64,000 nucleotides of DNA from contig NW_025408675.1 in the NCBI RefSeq assembly GCF_020360975.1, positions 3,162,001-3,226,000 of the forward strand. The letters run 5' to 3'. Source of the stretch: Hirsutella rhossiliensis. Lineage: Eukaryota; Ascomycota; Sordariomycetes; Hypocreales; Ophiocordycipitaceae. Every line of letters starts with the position of its first letter. The stretch's first letter is position 1. Under the pieces are notes generated by a model. It was not told the DNA's origin. It made no database searches and was given only the letters and a program-made list of their open reading frames with translations. The position numbers and the translations under genes were made by a program. Shown piece by piece: positions 1-11,224 of the stretch.

Positions 1-184
1 CATCCCGTAAATCCGCCAGGCCCGGACGTCTTTGTCATCTTCACATCACCCCGAAATACAACACCTTTCTTTATCCTCTACGGCCGCCTTCACCATGGTC
101 TGACCCTGCGCCATATATCCCCTACTCGTCCCAGAGCAGCTGCAAGATCGAGGCTTCCAACGCAGCCTGTCGCAGCCCATCACA

Positions 185-3100
185 ATGGCACAGAACGGAG
201 GCGAGGCAGAGCTTCGGGCCTGGTATCAAGCCATTTCGCCACTGCGCGTCGACCTTGTCGGAGATTTTGCTGGCAAGGAGCTGTTTGCCATCCATGGCGA
301 TTCTCTCTGCTTCATTGTCTCACCGAAGCGAGGGTCGACTTCACCAGTATGTTGACGTCCGCGATCGCTCTTTCCTCGTCCTCTTGCGCAATCCACCAGC
401 GTGACAGCTAAGAAACATATGTCGAGGCATATGCAGGCCGCTGACAATGATCAGACGGATTCCAGCTTCTCCACGCCATTCATGCAGTCGAGAGCTTCTT
501 AGCCCGTCTAGAGCAACGTGGATGCAACTTCCACATCCTCTGGTTTCGCGATCACGAGCACCTGTGCGTCCCTGAGGGTGTTTCTGGGGATGCCGCGTCC
601 AACTGCCTTCGTCTGTCGCGCATCATCCTGATCAAGCACCTGGAGCACTACGCCCAATACTCGCAAGCCGGCTGGCGACCCGCTCGTGTTTGAATACGAC
701 AATGTCGACAGTAATGCGTTCCAGCAGTACCTCGCTCAGAATGCCGTGCAATTCTTTCTGTGTCTCGACGGCTGCGCCCTGGATGGATGCGCGTCACCTA
801 CCGGTGTCCAGTATCTCGAGTTCATTCACCACATTGCCTTTCACGGCTACAGCGTCGCTCTTATGAACAGCCTCGATTTTGTGAGCTCCAAGGTCGCTCA
901 CCTTCTCCTTCTTTTACGGCACCGTTCTTCCGGCTGGTCCATCTATCCTAATCCCTCCGTGTCCGCTAACGCACCCTAGGTTCTGGTATCGGCCTTTTCA
1001 CCCTCTTCCTGTGGCAACGAGATTCGAATTGAAAAACCCCGACCGAGTCCAAGGACACAAATCCTGGCCGTCTCCGAACTTGAGCTTGACCTGGGGCTCG
1101 AGCCTGGAAGCTGGTCCCCTTGGGCCGATGGGAAGCCGCTCTCGGTCAAGGACGCAATCTCCTTCACTGCTCTCTGCAACATGCTCTTGGTTAACTCCAA
1201 AAGGGGCATCAGAGCTTGCGCCGCCGCCTACGTCCTTCACCTCTCTGCCCTGCGACACTGCAGTCTCTCGCAGAGGTCCTGCATGGTGACGACTCGACAC
1301 GCATGAGCAAGAATGTCTCGACGATTTCTTTGCATTCTTCGCCGACATCTGCATCAGCATCGTCGAGAGCCTTCCAATCCAGCAGAGATGGGATGCCTTC
1401 GATCTTCTAGACGGTCGAGTCATGCGGCAAATTTTCAAGAACTTGGGATCCCTTGCGCCATCTCCGGGCATAGTCGGCGAGGCACGTAGCTTCGCAGAGC
1501 GAATCTATCTCCTAACCCAGGTTGACATCTCCGACTTGATCCCACCAAGCTCTGTCGATAAAGCAGCCGAGACAACGAGCCGAGCTTTCATTCAGTCGGA
1601 GAACGGGTCAAACTCGCATGTCATGCCTTTCACTCACCCCGTCCTCGACAAATTCCTAGAGCCTGTTCGTCTCGTCACCGAAGACTCGGTGAAGCCTACC
1701 GGAAATCCAAAGGTATTCCAGGAACTTTCTCACTGGCACAACGCAAAGACTCCCATCGATCCTAAACATGAACATCGAAGACCCCCAGGTTTCTTCGCCC
1801 AGAGAAGAAACCAGAGATGGATGGCCGATATGATTGCATACTCGGCCAGTTTGACAAATGCGTCGGGCAAAATTATTAACCCGAGACCATTGTGGCTCGT
1901 TCTGACGCAGACACCATTCCCGTCAAGCCTGGCAAAAAGGCACGCTCCGGGGAGGAAAAGTTACCAAAACAGGCGGCTCACCAGCCCCGGGCCAGGAACA
2001 AAAATCATCCTGTCAAGGGCGGTCGAGAAAGCGCCCGGGCAGAAGCTCAGAGAGTACAGGGAGAGAAGATGATCAACAAACTGGACGCAGTGATGGTCTT
2101 TTGGGACGAGCGCTGCCACGAAATCCAAGCCGAGAGGAACCTGATCAAGCGCTTCCTCAAGGCCGACAAGTATCTCGCTTGTTTATCCAAGGAAGATACA
2201 GCCATCATCGGAGCCGAAGTGACCCTGTATACCTGCAATATTCTCGCGTCACTGATTCTCGACGAGAAACGAAGAGGCGCTGGGCCATCTGGTAAGCCAA
2301 GTCGTGTGGGGATTGCAGACCGAAGCGTTTGCCTGCTTACTGACTTGCATACCAGTGATGAGTTTGTTTGCCATGATGTGGTCGAGGACACTCGAGATTG
2401 GCCTTGTACAGCTATCCCCACAGTGTCTCTCGCAGCTCGAGAGTTTCTCCAAGGCACTTCACATACCACTTCCGACCACAGTGGCTGCGACTTCTTCAAG
2501 GAGCGGGCGCAAACTGCCTTTCCAAGATATTCTGGCAGCGTCGGCGACCGAGACTGAGCTTTCACTCCAACCTTTCGAATTCCAGCTGAAACACTGCGGT
2601 CCCTACCTTGAGAGAAGTTTTGATCCGTCTATAGACCCTCGCGTTCCAAACTTTCGACCGGACGCATGGCAGAGAAAGGTTTTAGATGCCATCGATGCCG
2701 ACAAAAGCCTCCTCGTCGTCGCGCCTACTTCGGCTGGAAAGACTTTCATCTCGTTTTACGCAATGAAAAAGGTCCTGCAATCGAGCGACGACGGCATTCT
2801 TGTGTACGTAGCACCTACCAAGGCTCTTGTCAACCAAATCGCCGCGGAGATCCAGGCGCGGTTCTCCAAGTCGTACACGAATAATGGCAGGTCGGTCTGG
2901 GCTATCCATACGAGGGATTACCGCATAAACAACCCAACCGGCTGTCAAATCCTCGTCACCGTCCCGCACATTCTGCAGATCATGCTCCTGGCGCCGTCCA
3001 ACGCAGAGAGGGCCACGTCGTGGTCCCGAAGGGTGAGGAGGATTATCTTTGATGAGGTGCACTGCATCGGCCAGGCGGATGACGGCGTGGTATGGGAGCA

Positions 3101-6030
3101 GTTGCTGTTGCTTGCTCCGTGCCCCATCATTGCGTTGTCGGCAACTGTCGGCAACCCGTTGGAGTTCAAGGCTTGGCTGGAGGCATCCGAAAAAGTCAAA
3201 GGCGTCGAGTTGGAGATGATTGTGCACTCCTTGCGCTATTCGGACCTACGCAAGTTTACTTACAGTCCGCCTAACGAGAACTACATCTTTAGGGGGCTTA
3301 TGGCCGCCGAGGGACTCCAGATTCCGGGACTGGACGAAGGAGATGGGGGGACCGTCGCCCTTCTCATTTATCCACCCCGTCGTGGGCCTTGTCAATCGGT
3401 ATGACTCTCGAGCTGGCGCTTATGTCTTTGTGGGTCGTGCTAATGAGTATTATCAGCAACCGCGGAACTCTTGAGGATATTACTCTTGAACCGAGGGACT
3501 GTCTTGCTTTGTGGCGATGCATGTCAAAGCACCAGACGACAAGCTATCCAATGGACGAGGCCCTATCTCCCTTACGTGTCTTTCCAGCCATTGCGAAAAA
3601 GCCAGATGTTGTCAGATGGGAAGAGGGTCTGAAAAGGATCCTGGAGGCATGGATGCAAGATCCCCGATCACCGTTCTCTGCTGTGCGAAGCGAACTTGGG
3701 TCGGCCTTCTTGGAGCCGGACTCACCTTCTCCAGATGGGGCGTCAGTCGACTCAAGCAGTTTTGGCGTCAACTTCGAGGTCAAGAAGAACATTCTTGACT
3801 CGACAGCGCTGCCGCTTTTGACCGACCTTCACCGCCGTGGTGCGCTTCCGGCAATTCTCTTCAATTACGATCGAGATCACTGCGAGAGAACACTTCACAC
3901 TCTTCAAGATCAGCTCATGCATGCCGAGAGTACCTGGAAGGATTCAAGTCCAGAATGGAAGAGAAAGCTTGCCGAATATGAGAAATGGAAGAAGGCAAAC
4001 TCGCAGGCGAATCGGGGTAAGGACAAGACGAACAGTGCTGCCAAGGGCCGTTCTCGAGACGAACCTGAGCTTTCTAAAATCGATTTGATTCGTGAGTCGA
4101 GCACAGAAGCCAGCAGGTGGGAGAGCTTTGATCCGGAAGCACCACTTGACTTATTCTCATTTGCGAATCGGACGAGTCTGCTTGACTCTGAGCTTGCGAC
4201 CTTGGTCGGACGCCTCAGAGACGCAAACTTGGACCCCGGAATCATCAGCGCTCTTCGACGCGGCATCGCCGTGCACCATGCGGGCATGAACCGAGGATAT
4301 CGGCAAACGTAAGTCATCAGTATCGTCATTGCGAGCCTCCAACCGGCCGGCCCTCCATTGAAAGTATAAACTGACCAGGCTTTGCAGGGTTGAAATGCTC
4401 TTCCGCAAAGGATTCTTAACAGTCGTCATTGCAACCGGAACATTAGCCTTGGGGCTCAACATGCCGTGTAAGACGGTTGTCTTCTTCGGCGACTCGATCT
4501 TTCTGACCGCGCTCAACTATCTCCAAGGAGCCGGGCGAGCTGGTCGCCGTGGCTTTGACCTTCTCGGAAACGTCGTTTTTACTGGGATGCCACCTAAGCG
4601 AGCATTCGAAATCATGTCGTCGAGACTGCCGGACCTTCGCGGCCATTTTCCCATGTCAACAACCTTAGTTCTGCGACTCCTGGGGCTACTACACCATACA
4701 GGGAACTCTGAGTATGCCGCGAGAGCGATGCGCTCTCTCCTCTCGCAGACACGCTTATACCTAGGTGGGCCGTCGGACCAGATGGCAATTCAGCACCACC
4801 TGCGATTTTCAATTGAGTATCTCCGACGACAGCACCTCCTGTCTCGCGACGGCACCCCTCTCAACTTTTCTGGCCTGGTTGGCCACCTCTACTTCACTGA
4901 AAATGCCGTCTTTGCGTTCCACTCCCTGTTGAAGGAGGGTTATTTCCATCAGATCTGCAGAGCTATTTATAGCAATCCTGAGGGCGTTCTCCTCAAACTG
5001 GTGCTTGTTCTGGCACACTTATTCTGCCGGATACCAGTTCGCAACAGTAGCGATGAATGGATTGCCAGCATCGTCCACAAATCCCCTTCAGTTGTTCTGC
5101 TGCCATCGTTGCCGGGCGAGGCGGAAGAGCTTCTCCGTGACCATAATCGAGAAACCCTCGAAATTTTCCGAGCATACGTCAGCACCTTTGTCGAGCAGCA
5201 CCTCAGTGGATCGCCGGACACGCAGCTCCTTTCACCGGTTACGAGATCCAGCAGCAGCAACACGAGCAAGATGCGCCCTCGATAATACAAAGCCTGCCAC
5301 CGACGAAGATTCGATCGTCGTTCGCCGCGCTCTCGGGCTTTACGGATGACTTCAACACGATCCATGAGCTCTGTACAACAGTCCGCAGCGGCGTGTTTCT
5401 CGAGGAGTCGGCAATACCGTACATTCGCATTTTTCCCGACGATACCGCAGGTGTCCCATGGAACGCCTACCTCTATGACTTCTTCAAGCACGGCGATCTG
5501 ACAGCGTTGGTGCGAGACAACGGCATCAAGCGCGGCGATGTTTGGTTTCGTCTTAAGGATTTTTCGCTTATTCTTGCAACCGTTGTCACAAGCCTCACCA
5601 ACTTTTAAGTCTCGATCCAGCTGTCGACGATGCCATGATGGTGGATGTGCAAGGCATCGACGACATCATCCAGGAGGACCATGACGAGTTACATAGCTCA
5701 ACGCCTGGCAATACGGCGAGCAACGCAGTCCCGGACCCGGCCCCCTCTGTCACGGTGAAGAAGACGAGCAAAAAGAAACCTGTGTTGGACTCCTGGGAAG
5801 ATGACAATAGCGACGAGGGAGGCGACGAGGGGAGCTCCAAAGGCGAGGGAGACTTGCACTTGCCGACGGGCAACCCAATCAAATCTACGAATGACTCTTC
5901 AGATAGTCCACAGCCACCATCGGAGCCAGCTTGGCAAAGCGATGATGAAGACAGCCTGGTGCGGGTATTGGCAGCATTCCGTAAACTGCAGGAAGAGTTT
6001 GACGAAAAGTTCCGGAAGGTGTGGGCATGA
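185..6030 (+). CDS. DDX60-like Ski2-family DExD/H-box RNA helicase, frame interrupted
   Basis: This is a large superfamily 2 helicase of the fungal DDX60-like group, related to Ski2, expected to unwind RNA with ATP. The ATG at 185 opens a conserved N-terminal block. Exons are about 185-346, 455-880, 980-2291, 2356-3398, 3457-4308 and 4388-6030. Motif I (APTSAGKT) is coded near 2721, the Walker B box DEVH at 3051-3062 and the C-terminal helicase motif GAGRAGRRG at 4528-4554. The C-terminus is acidic and serine-rich. Seven one-base shifts break the frame near 312, 674, 1290, 1882, 3345-3350, 5230 and 5603. Correcting four missing and three extra bases gives an in-frame 1,813-codon gene. No nonsense change other than those shifts was seen, so sequencing error is more likely than decay. 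Several fungi have multiple paralogs, so the exact ortholog is uncertain. Confidence 0.85.
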
Positions 6031-6410
6031 GCAGTGGCGACGCATCTCAACCAGTGTAGCAAGCATGTTCGATCGGAACTTGGTGCGGTGAGTCTACCGT
6101 ATTTAAGGCGATTCGATAGCCTGATTCTATTATTGCATTGAGTCCAAACGCGGAGGTTTATAGCTATAATACCACCCTCTCCATTCGTGTTTACAGTCTT
6201 CTATTGGAACAGTGCGTGGGCCGACTCAAACCAGTCTCGTCAGGTCTTTATGCTACTTCGCTTTCCGAAGCCATTTCGGTTTGCTTACCCTTCTGCCCTT
6301 CGACAGTCCCTGTTTCTCTGGCCGCAAGACCCAGATAATGGCGCAGCCGACAGGGCTCGCGATCCTCCAAGGGACACTTATAAAGCTTAAGGGAAGCAAG
6401 GGTGGGTGAA
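6031..6410. other. Intergenic, 3' flank of helicase
   Basis: No gene is seen. This is the downstream region of the helicase. No tRNA or clear repeat is visible. Confidence 0.5.
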
Positions 6411-7130
6411 TCAGAGAGGGAGCAGCCTATAAATCTCCAGTTTGGCGGTGTCGATCGCCAGCGATTCTAGTTCGAGCCCCTGCGAGGCATCGACTTGGAT
6501 GAATATCTCGGGAGAAAATACTGGGTAGTCGGCCCGCAGATCGGAATGTCGAGGTGGCAGCTCGTCCAAGGCCAATTTCTCGGTAAAAACCATGGGTTAC
6601 AACGCCAGGTGTCGTCAGGTCGTCAATCCAGTCCCGGAGAAAAGCAACCTCGCAGTCAGTAAAGGCACCAAACATAGACACGCCCCATGAAAGCAGATGA
6701 ATGAGAAAACTGCGTCCGCTTTCGCCTTTGCACACCCATGGCCTGGCGTCTCTTAGGCGCCGCAGGAAGTCCACCTGCCATTCGGTCCGAGAGAACATTG
6801 AATGTTTCAGAGTTAAGCCCCGTGCCGAGCAATCAGCCGCCGAATTTTATGGAGCGATCATCATAGATCTGGTTAGGAGCAGTAGCCTGGCTTGAAAGAT
6901 GGCTAGGACGTCAGCAACAAGCGGGGAGCCGGCTGGTGAGCTTATGTCGGAGGGCAAGTTCTAGGACAGGGTGAACTCGGCCTGCACACGCTTCCACGCT
7001 CGGGATTCCGCGGCATCCCTCTACCGGGCCGCGACGGAGAGTAGATACTCTGTGACGATGCGATTCGCCATCGTGGTGTGGCCGGTGTCGGCATTGTCGA
7101 TGGCGATTGACGCGCGAAAGCCTCACAGTG
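6411..7130 (-). pseudogene. Gene relic, possibly iron-containing redox enzyme / heme-oxygenase-like
   Basis: On the minus strand, translated pieces in shifting frames give a coherent protein-like order. Near 7050-7110 there is AIDNADTGHTTMANRIV, which resembles the DNA(D/S)GH segment of heme-oxygenase-like iron-containing redox enzymes. Near 6600-6770 there is GESGRSFLIHLLSWG and then MFGAFTDCEVAFLRDWID. The C-terminal piece follows in another frame at about 6411-6590 and ends ...KLEIYRLLPL-stop. Stops and frame changes separate the pieces, and no start can be assigned. I am fairly sure this is a coding relic. The family assignment is tentative and rests mainly on the DNADTGH motif. Confidence 0.4.
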
Positions 7131-7540
7131 CTAGCTCACCACGGCAAAAGGTCTTGTCGCAGCCCCCTAGGTAGGACTTACGGCGAAATTCTAGGTAAGT
7201 ACTGAGATGCACGTGCCAATAGTGCACCTGCTACGTGCAGAGCAAAGTAGTAAGGGTCGAACTCAATCTCACGCAGTCGCAGTTCCTTGGCATCCAATAG
7301 GCTAGAGTGACGGCCCTGAGAAAAGGACAGAAAAAGACATCATGACATCTATCTCCCATCGCCATTTTGGCGTCTCCCGTCTCTGTCATGCACCTTTTCG
7401 TTCTCGCCATCGTGATTATTCCAGGAAGCAGTCAGGAAGAAGACTGAAAAGATGGTCAATCTAAGCTACTTCGTACTATGTAATTGTAAAGAAACGGTCT
7501 CCTCGCCTAGAAATGCCTTGACTTGTCTCCTCGAGGAGCT
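7131..7540. other. Intergenic between two relics
   Basis: No supported gene. The sequence is of mixed composition and lies between a minus-strand and a plus-strand relic. It could contain the eroded 5' ends of both. Confidence 0.4.
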
Positions 7541-9090
7541 CGGCCTGCTTTCGGTCTACGAACCGCCTATCGACACAAAACTTATCCTGCTCCAACATTT
7601 CGTTTGTATGTTTGGCCTATGGCGGATCCTCACTTGTCTTCGTGTCATACCTACCTGCGCCTGGCATTGCGGATAGCCGTATCGGCCTATTCGTGACATT
7701 GACTCTAGTCAGCGATGTCATAGTCAGCCTTATCTCCGGTATCATTAGCAGTGGCTTCAGGCGCAGAAGAATGCTCAGTTAAGAGCCCATTTTGATGTCT
7801 ATCAGCGGCGTTTTGTTTGTAACCACCGAAATATTACCAGGTTTTGCTCAGAGCCGCAACCATAGGCATCATCAGCCCGTCTGGAACGAGATTGAGCTGT
7901 TCGGGGCAATCAAAGGAGCCAATCCTGGTACACCTTTTGTTGTCGGGGGTACAGATTAGTATATTTGCACATTATTCCATGACTGGCATAATTATAATTA
8001 CTTTTAGGATGACCAGCTGCAGATGGACTGAGAGCGCTTCTGCGATCAAGCGACGATGGGGCCGCATTGACGCGTACTGCGCCGTGATATTCGTCTGTGG
8101 AGGAATAGGCGTCGTACAACTTCTTCTTACGACGTTAGCCAGAGATGCGAGCTCCACGGAGAGACCCAGCCGGCGCCGTGCTCTGGGGAAACCATCCCCT
8201 TGTGAAGCGGCCGGGACCCTAATCTAATGAAGAAAACGCCAACAATTCCGTCTGCTCGCTCGGAGTCGTTGTCTGGCCGTTACGCTCGCGCTCCTTTTTG
8301 GGTTGGATGCATCTGCCACCAGTCTAGTAACCCTTTTATGGACAGCCAATTGCTTCCAACGCAAATTTTTTTTTGCCAGCCGGAGATCTCGGTTCTCTCA
8401 TCTTTACAACGTTTATTATTTCTACCATCTCTATTCTTTTGGCGGCCAGTTTGGCGCGCTGGTTCGGCAACTTCAACACTATGGTCTACACTCATCTGCC
8501 CTCCGCGGTTGACTTCGCCTTCCTCGAAATACTAGGACCCCCCCCCCCATATGGCCATAGCTCTTATTTGTCGTTCGTGAGAGTTCCCAGTACATGGAAG
8601 GTGCCCCGCGAGGCTCATTCCTGGGTGGCATCCTCTTGCCCGATGAGATAACTGCAATCATGGGCGTCATCGACGCGGTCAAACCCAGGGCGTCGAGCTT
8701 CGGCTCTATAATTATTCATTACCTTGTAGAGCGAATTCTTGTTTGAGTCGCTTTCATGAAGGCTGGGATCTTGAAGGCTGAATATGACTTTGGCTTGCTG
8801 GGGGCATTTTTCAATCAAAAACTAGCGGGGAGCAGGGCAAAGCCTACAGGGTGTTTTAATGTTGCATACAAAACTACTTCTCAAGCGTCTTTAATTGTCC
8901 TTTGCAGCTGCTCCCCGATGACGTCTTCCCCTGTGTCTGATCGTCAGAATTCAAGCCGTTGTCGGCCTGGCCATGGGCATCATGTATCGGGCTCTTGGCA
9001 CGATGAGGGCTGTGATTGAAGAGAGGCTGCAGAGGCTGGAGAGAAGCATGAATGAGCTAACTAGGAGGGAGAGGATTCCTCGCGACTAGT
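7541..9090 (+). pseudogene. Decayed MFS transporter
   Basis: Successive plus-strand fragments line up with a 12-helix fungal MFS transporter. A first-helix piece (LILLQHFVCMFG) is near 7583. GLFVTLTLVSDVIVSLISG follows near 7690, then an RRRR loop, a helix LMSISGVLFVTTEI near 7793, and IGIISPSG near 7865 followed by NEIELFGAI. RIDAYCAVIFVCGGIGVVQLL is near 8074-8130, LALLFGLDASATSLVTLLW near 8287, ISILLAASLARWFGN near 8430 with MVYTHLPSAVDFAFL after it, and a GAPRGSFLGGILLPDEITAIMGV stretch near 8600-8670. Frames change repeatedly and stops intervene, for example TAA right after RRRRMLS near 7780. The loss is spread along the whole length, so this is a true pseudogene. The tail near 8950-9090 (ALGTMRAVIEERLQRLERS) may belong to another relic. 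Confidence 0.7.
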
Positions 9091-11224
9091 AGACTCCTAA
9101 ATAAGTGTTGTGTGGGGCTGGCTAAGAGAGGGGGAACCTCACAACAGGAATATATTGTTGACATCCAGCTTCTGCACCTCACTAGTGCCCAGAGGCTTAT
9201 TATGAAAATTCGATTGGTTTTAATTCCCGGCCTCCGCTTTTTAACTTACGGATCCTCAACCTTGAGGGCGTGCATTCGTCCAGAAATAAATAACACTCAT
9301 TTGCCACGTGCCCCTGAGTGCGGACACGGATCTTCGTCTTCAGCTCTCAAGCCGCTACCGACTCCTCAGAAAAATCTCGAAAATATCTTGAACGCACTCA
9401 AAAGCAGGAGAGGTTGCCTGTCTTTCGGGTAAATCGGCAATCCACGCAAAACTGGCCACGATCATGATGAGGATGGGACCGGGCGACAGAGACCCGATTG
9501 GATGCTGGCTTTTGTAGATGAAGCATTCGCCATCTCACTGGGCATAAAGATGGCACGTTGCTAGAATGCCCAATGAGCCGTCTTCGCCGTTCCCTCGATG
9601 TTATCCAGGCAGATAACGACAATGGTCTTCAGTCCTTGATCTTTGGTTGTTCCTTATTAGTTCTTCTTGGCTCGTCCTCATGACTTTGGTTTCTTATATA
9701 GCGACAGCCGCGAGATGAGCCGTACTAAAGTCAATTTCAGCGGCGAAAGGTCGGCATTCATCCTGCTGCCAATATCGACATGAGGAAGACAGTCCCGCTC
9801 ATGGCTTCCTCTAAGAACAGCGCTGTCGTGTGATAAATAGACGCACATGGCGCACGATTAAGAACCTCGAAGGGCGCAGAAGCGTGCCATTGCATACGTA
9901 CAGAGTAGATGGTGTACTAACTCAGGCCTCGGGAAGGCGACCGGAGAATCTCTTGCAACTAACTCGTATTGGACTTTTCTCCCTGTCACTTGTCGAACTC
10001 AGTTTCACAACGTTGCCGAGGCTGTTGGGTCTTTCCGGGCTGTAGTGACGTGTGATGGTAGCTAGTTCGATTTACTGACAGAGAGAAATCCGTGTGAAAT
10101 TAATCGACTCCATGCTCCCCCACCAGCCCGATATTTTAGACTCGGCACCGCGATGTTCCCGGTTCTCGGTGTGCCCGAGCCTTGGTTGCCTAGACGCCGG
10201 TTCTTCATTGATAAAGTTTAGCCACCTCAAACGCTTTTATGCGCTTGCTCGGATTTGATCAAGAGGAGCCAAGTAGGAAATGATTGACATCTACGCCGCG
10301 ACCTCGACGAGCATCGAATACCGCGGCCCTGGGCTTCTCATGCCAGGCTTAACCCCATCGTACGCGGTGCTTGGCGTCTCGGCAAAGGTCTGTGAGACAG
10401 CAAGTACTGTCTCGGTAAGTGAGAGGGCCTTGGACGCAGGAGATGCTTTGCAAATAGTGAATACTATCAATACTGGTGGTTCCGCTCCGAGGCATTTTGA
10501 TATGGATACCTCTCGCAACATCCTGGTGCGTGTGTTACTCAAAAGCTGCGGTGCTCTTATTTCTCATTTTTATTTGTCAAGGTTCCAACTCCGCGAAGCA
10601 GTAACGGACCAGAGTGACAAAGAGATGGTATCTGCAAAATCGAAGAAACGCGGGCCAAGTTTGGCCGGACAACGGCGAGTAAAGACAGAAGGGTTCTCTT
10701 TGACTGCCTCGGAAGAGTATGGAGAAGTCGATGCTATTGGACGAGCAGTTGCCGATCAAGTGTTCGTGGCGTTCGACTTCGCAAACCTTATCGCCGGATA
10801 GCGTGACACCAAGACAGCCTGTGCACGCGGTTCCGGATCTTCCAATGCCAGCTTGCCAAATGTGATCTACTTGGTGAAGGAGTTTGCCGTACGAACGTGG
10901 CCTGACAGTTCCAGTCTTTCAGATTCAGAGAAACCGTCAAGATCTCCACGCCTTTGCGCCCTAGGGTGTCGGCTCTGCCGTGACAACAAGACCTACAGGC
11001 CCAGTGTTGTCTCTCCCGCCACATGGGCGACCTTCGGCACATCCGTGCGCGACCCGACCTCGGCTGCGCTTGGGCTGTCTGACGTCCTTGCGAGGCGCCA
11101 CCACCCAGATCTTCATCCAATTGTGCGTGTCGGTATATAGACGAGATGCGCCCTTGTCGCTCACCCCTTGCTGGACGTATAGATCCCCTTACCACAATCT
11201 TTCCTTGTACCCCATCTGCGCATC
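9091..11224. other. 2.1-kb intergenic region, no supported gene
   Basis: A 173-codon ATG-initiated frame at 10280-10801 (+) has no recognisable motif, and an 83-codon frame opposes it. Neither is supported as a gene. A TATATA at 11134-11139 lies 86 bp upstream of the MHYT gene ATG and may be part of its core promoter. No tRNA was found. Confidence 0.4.

Noticed and set aside
10280..10801. 173-codon ATG frame in the intergenic region
   Set aside because: No motif, no splice context and an overlapping opposite frame. It may be chance, so it is not annotated as a gene.
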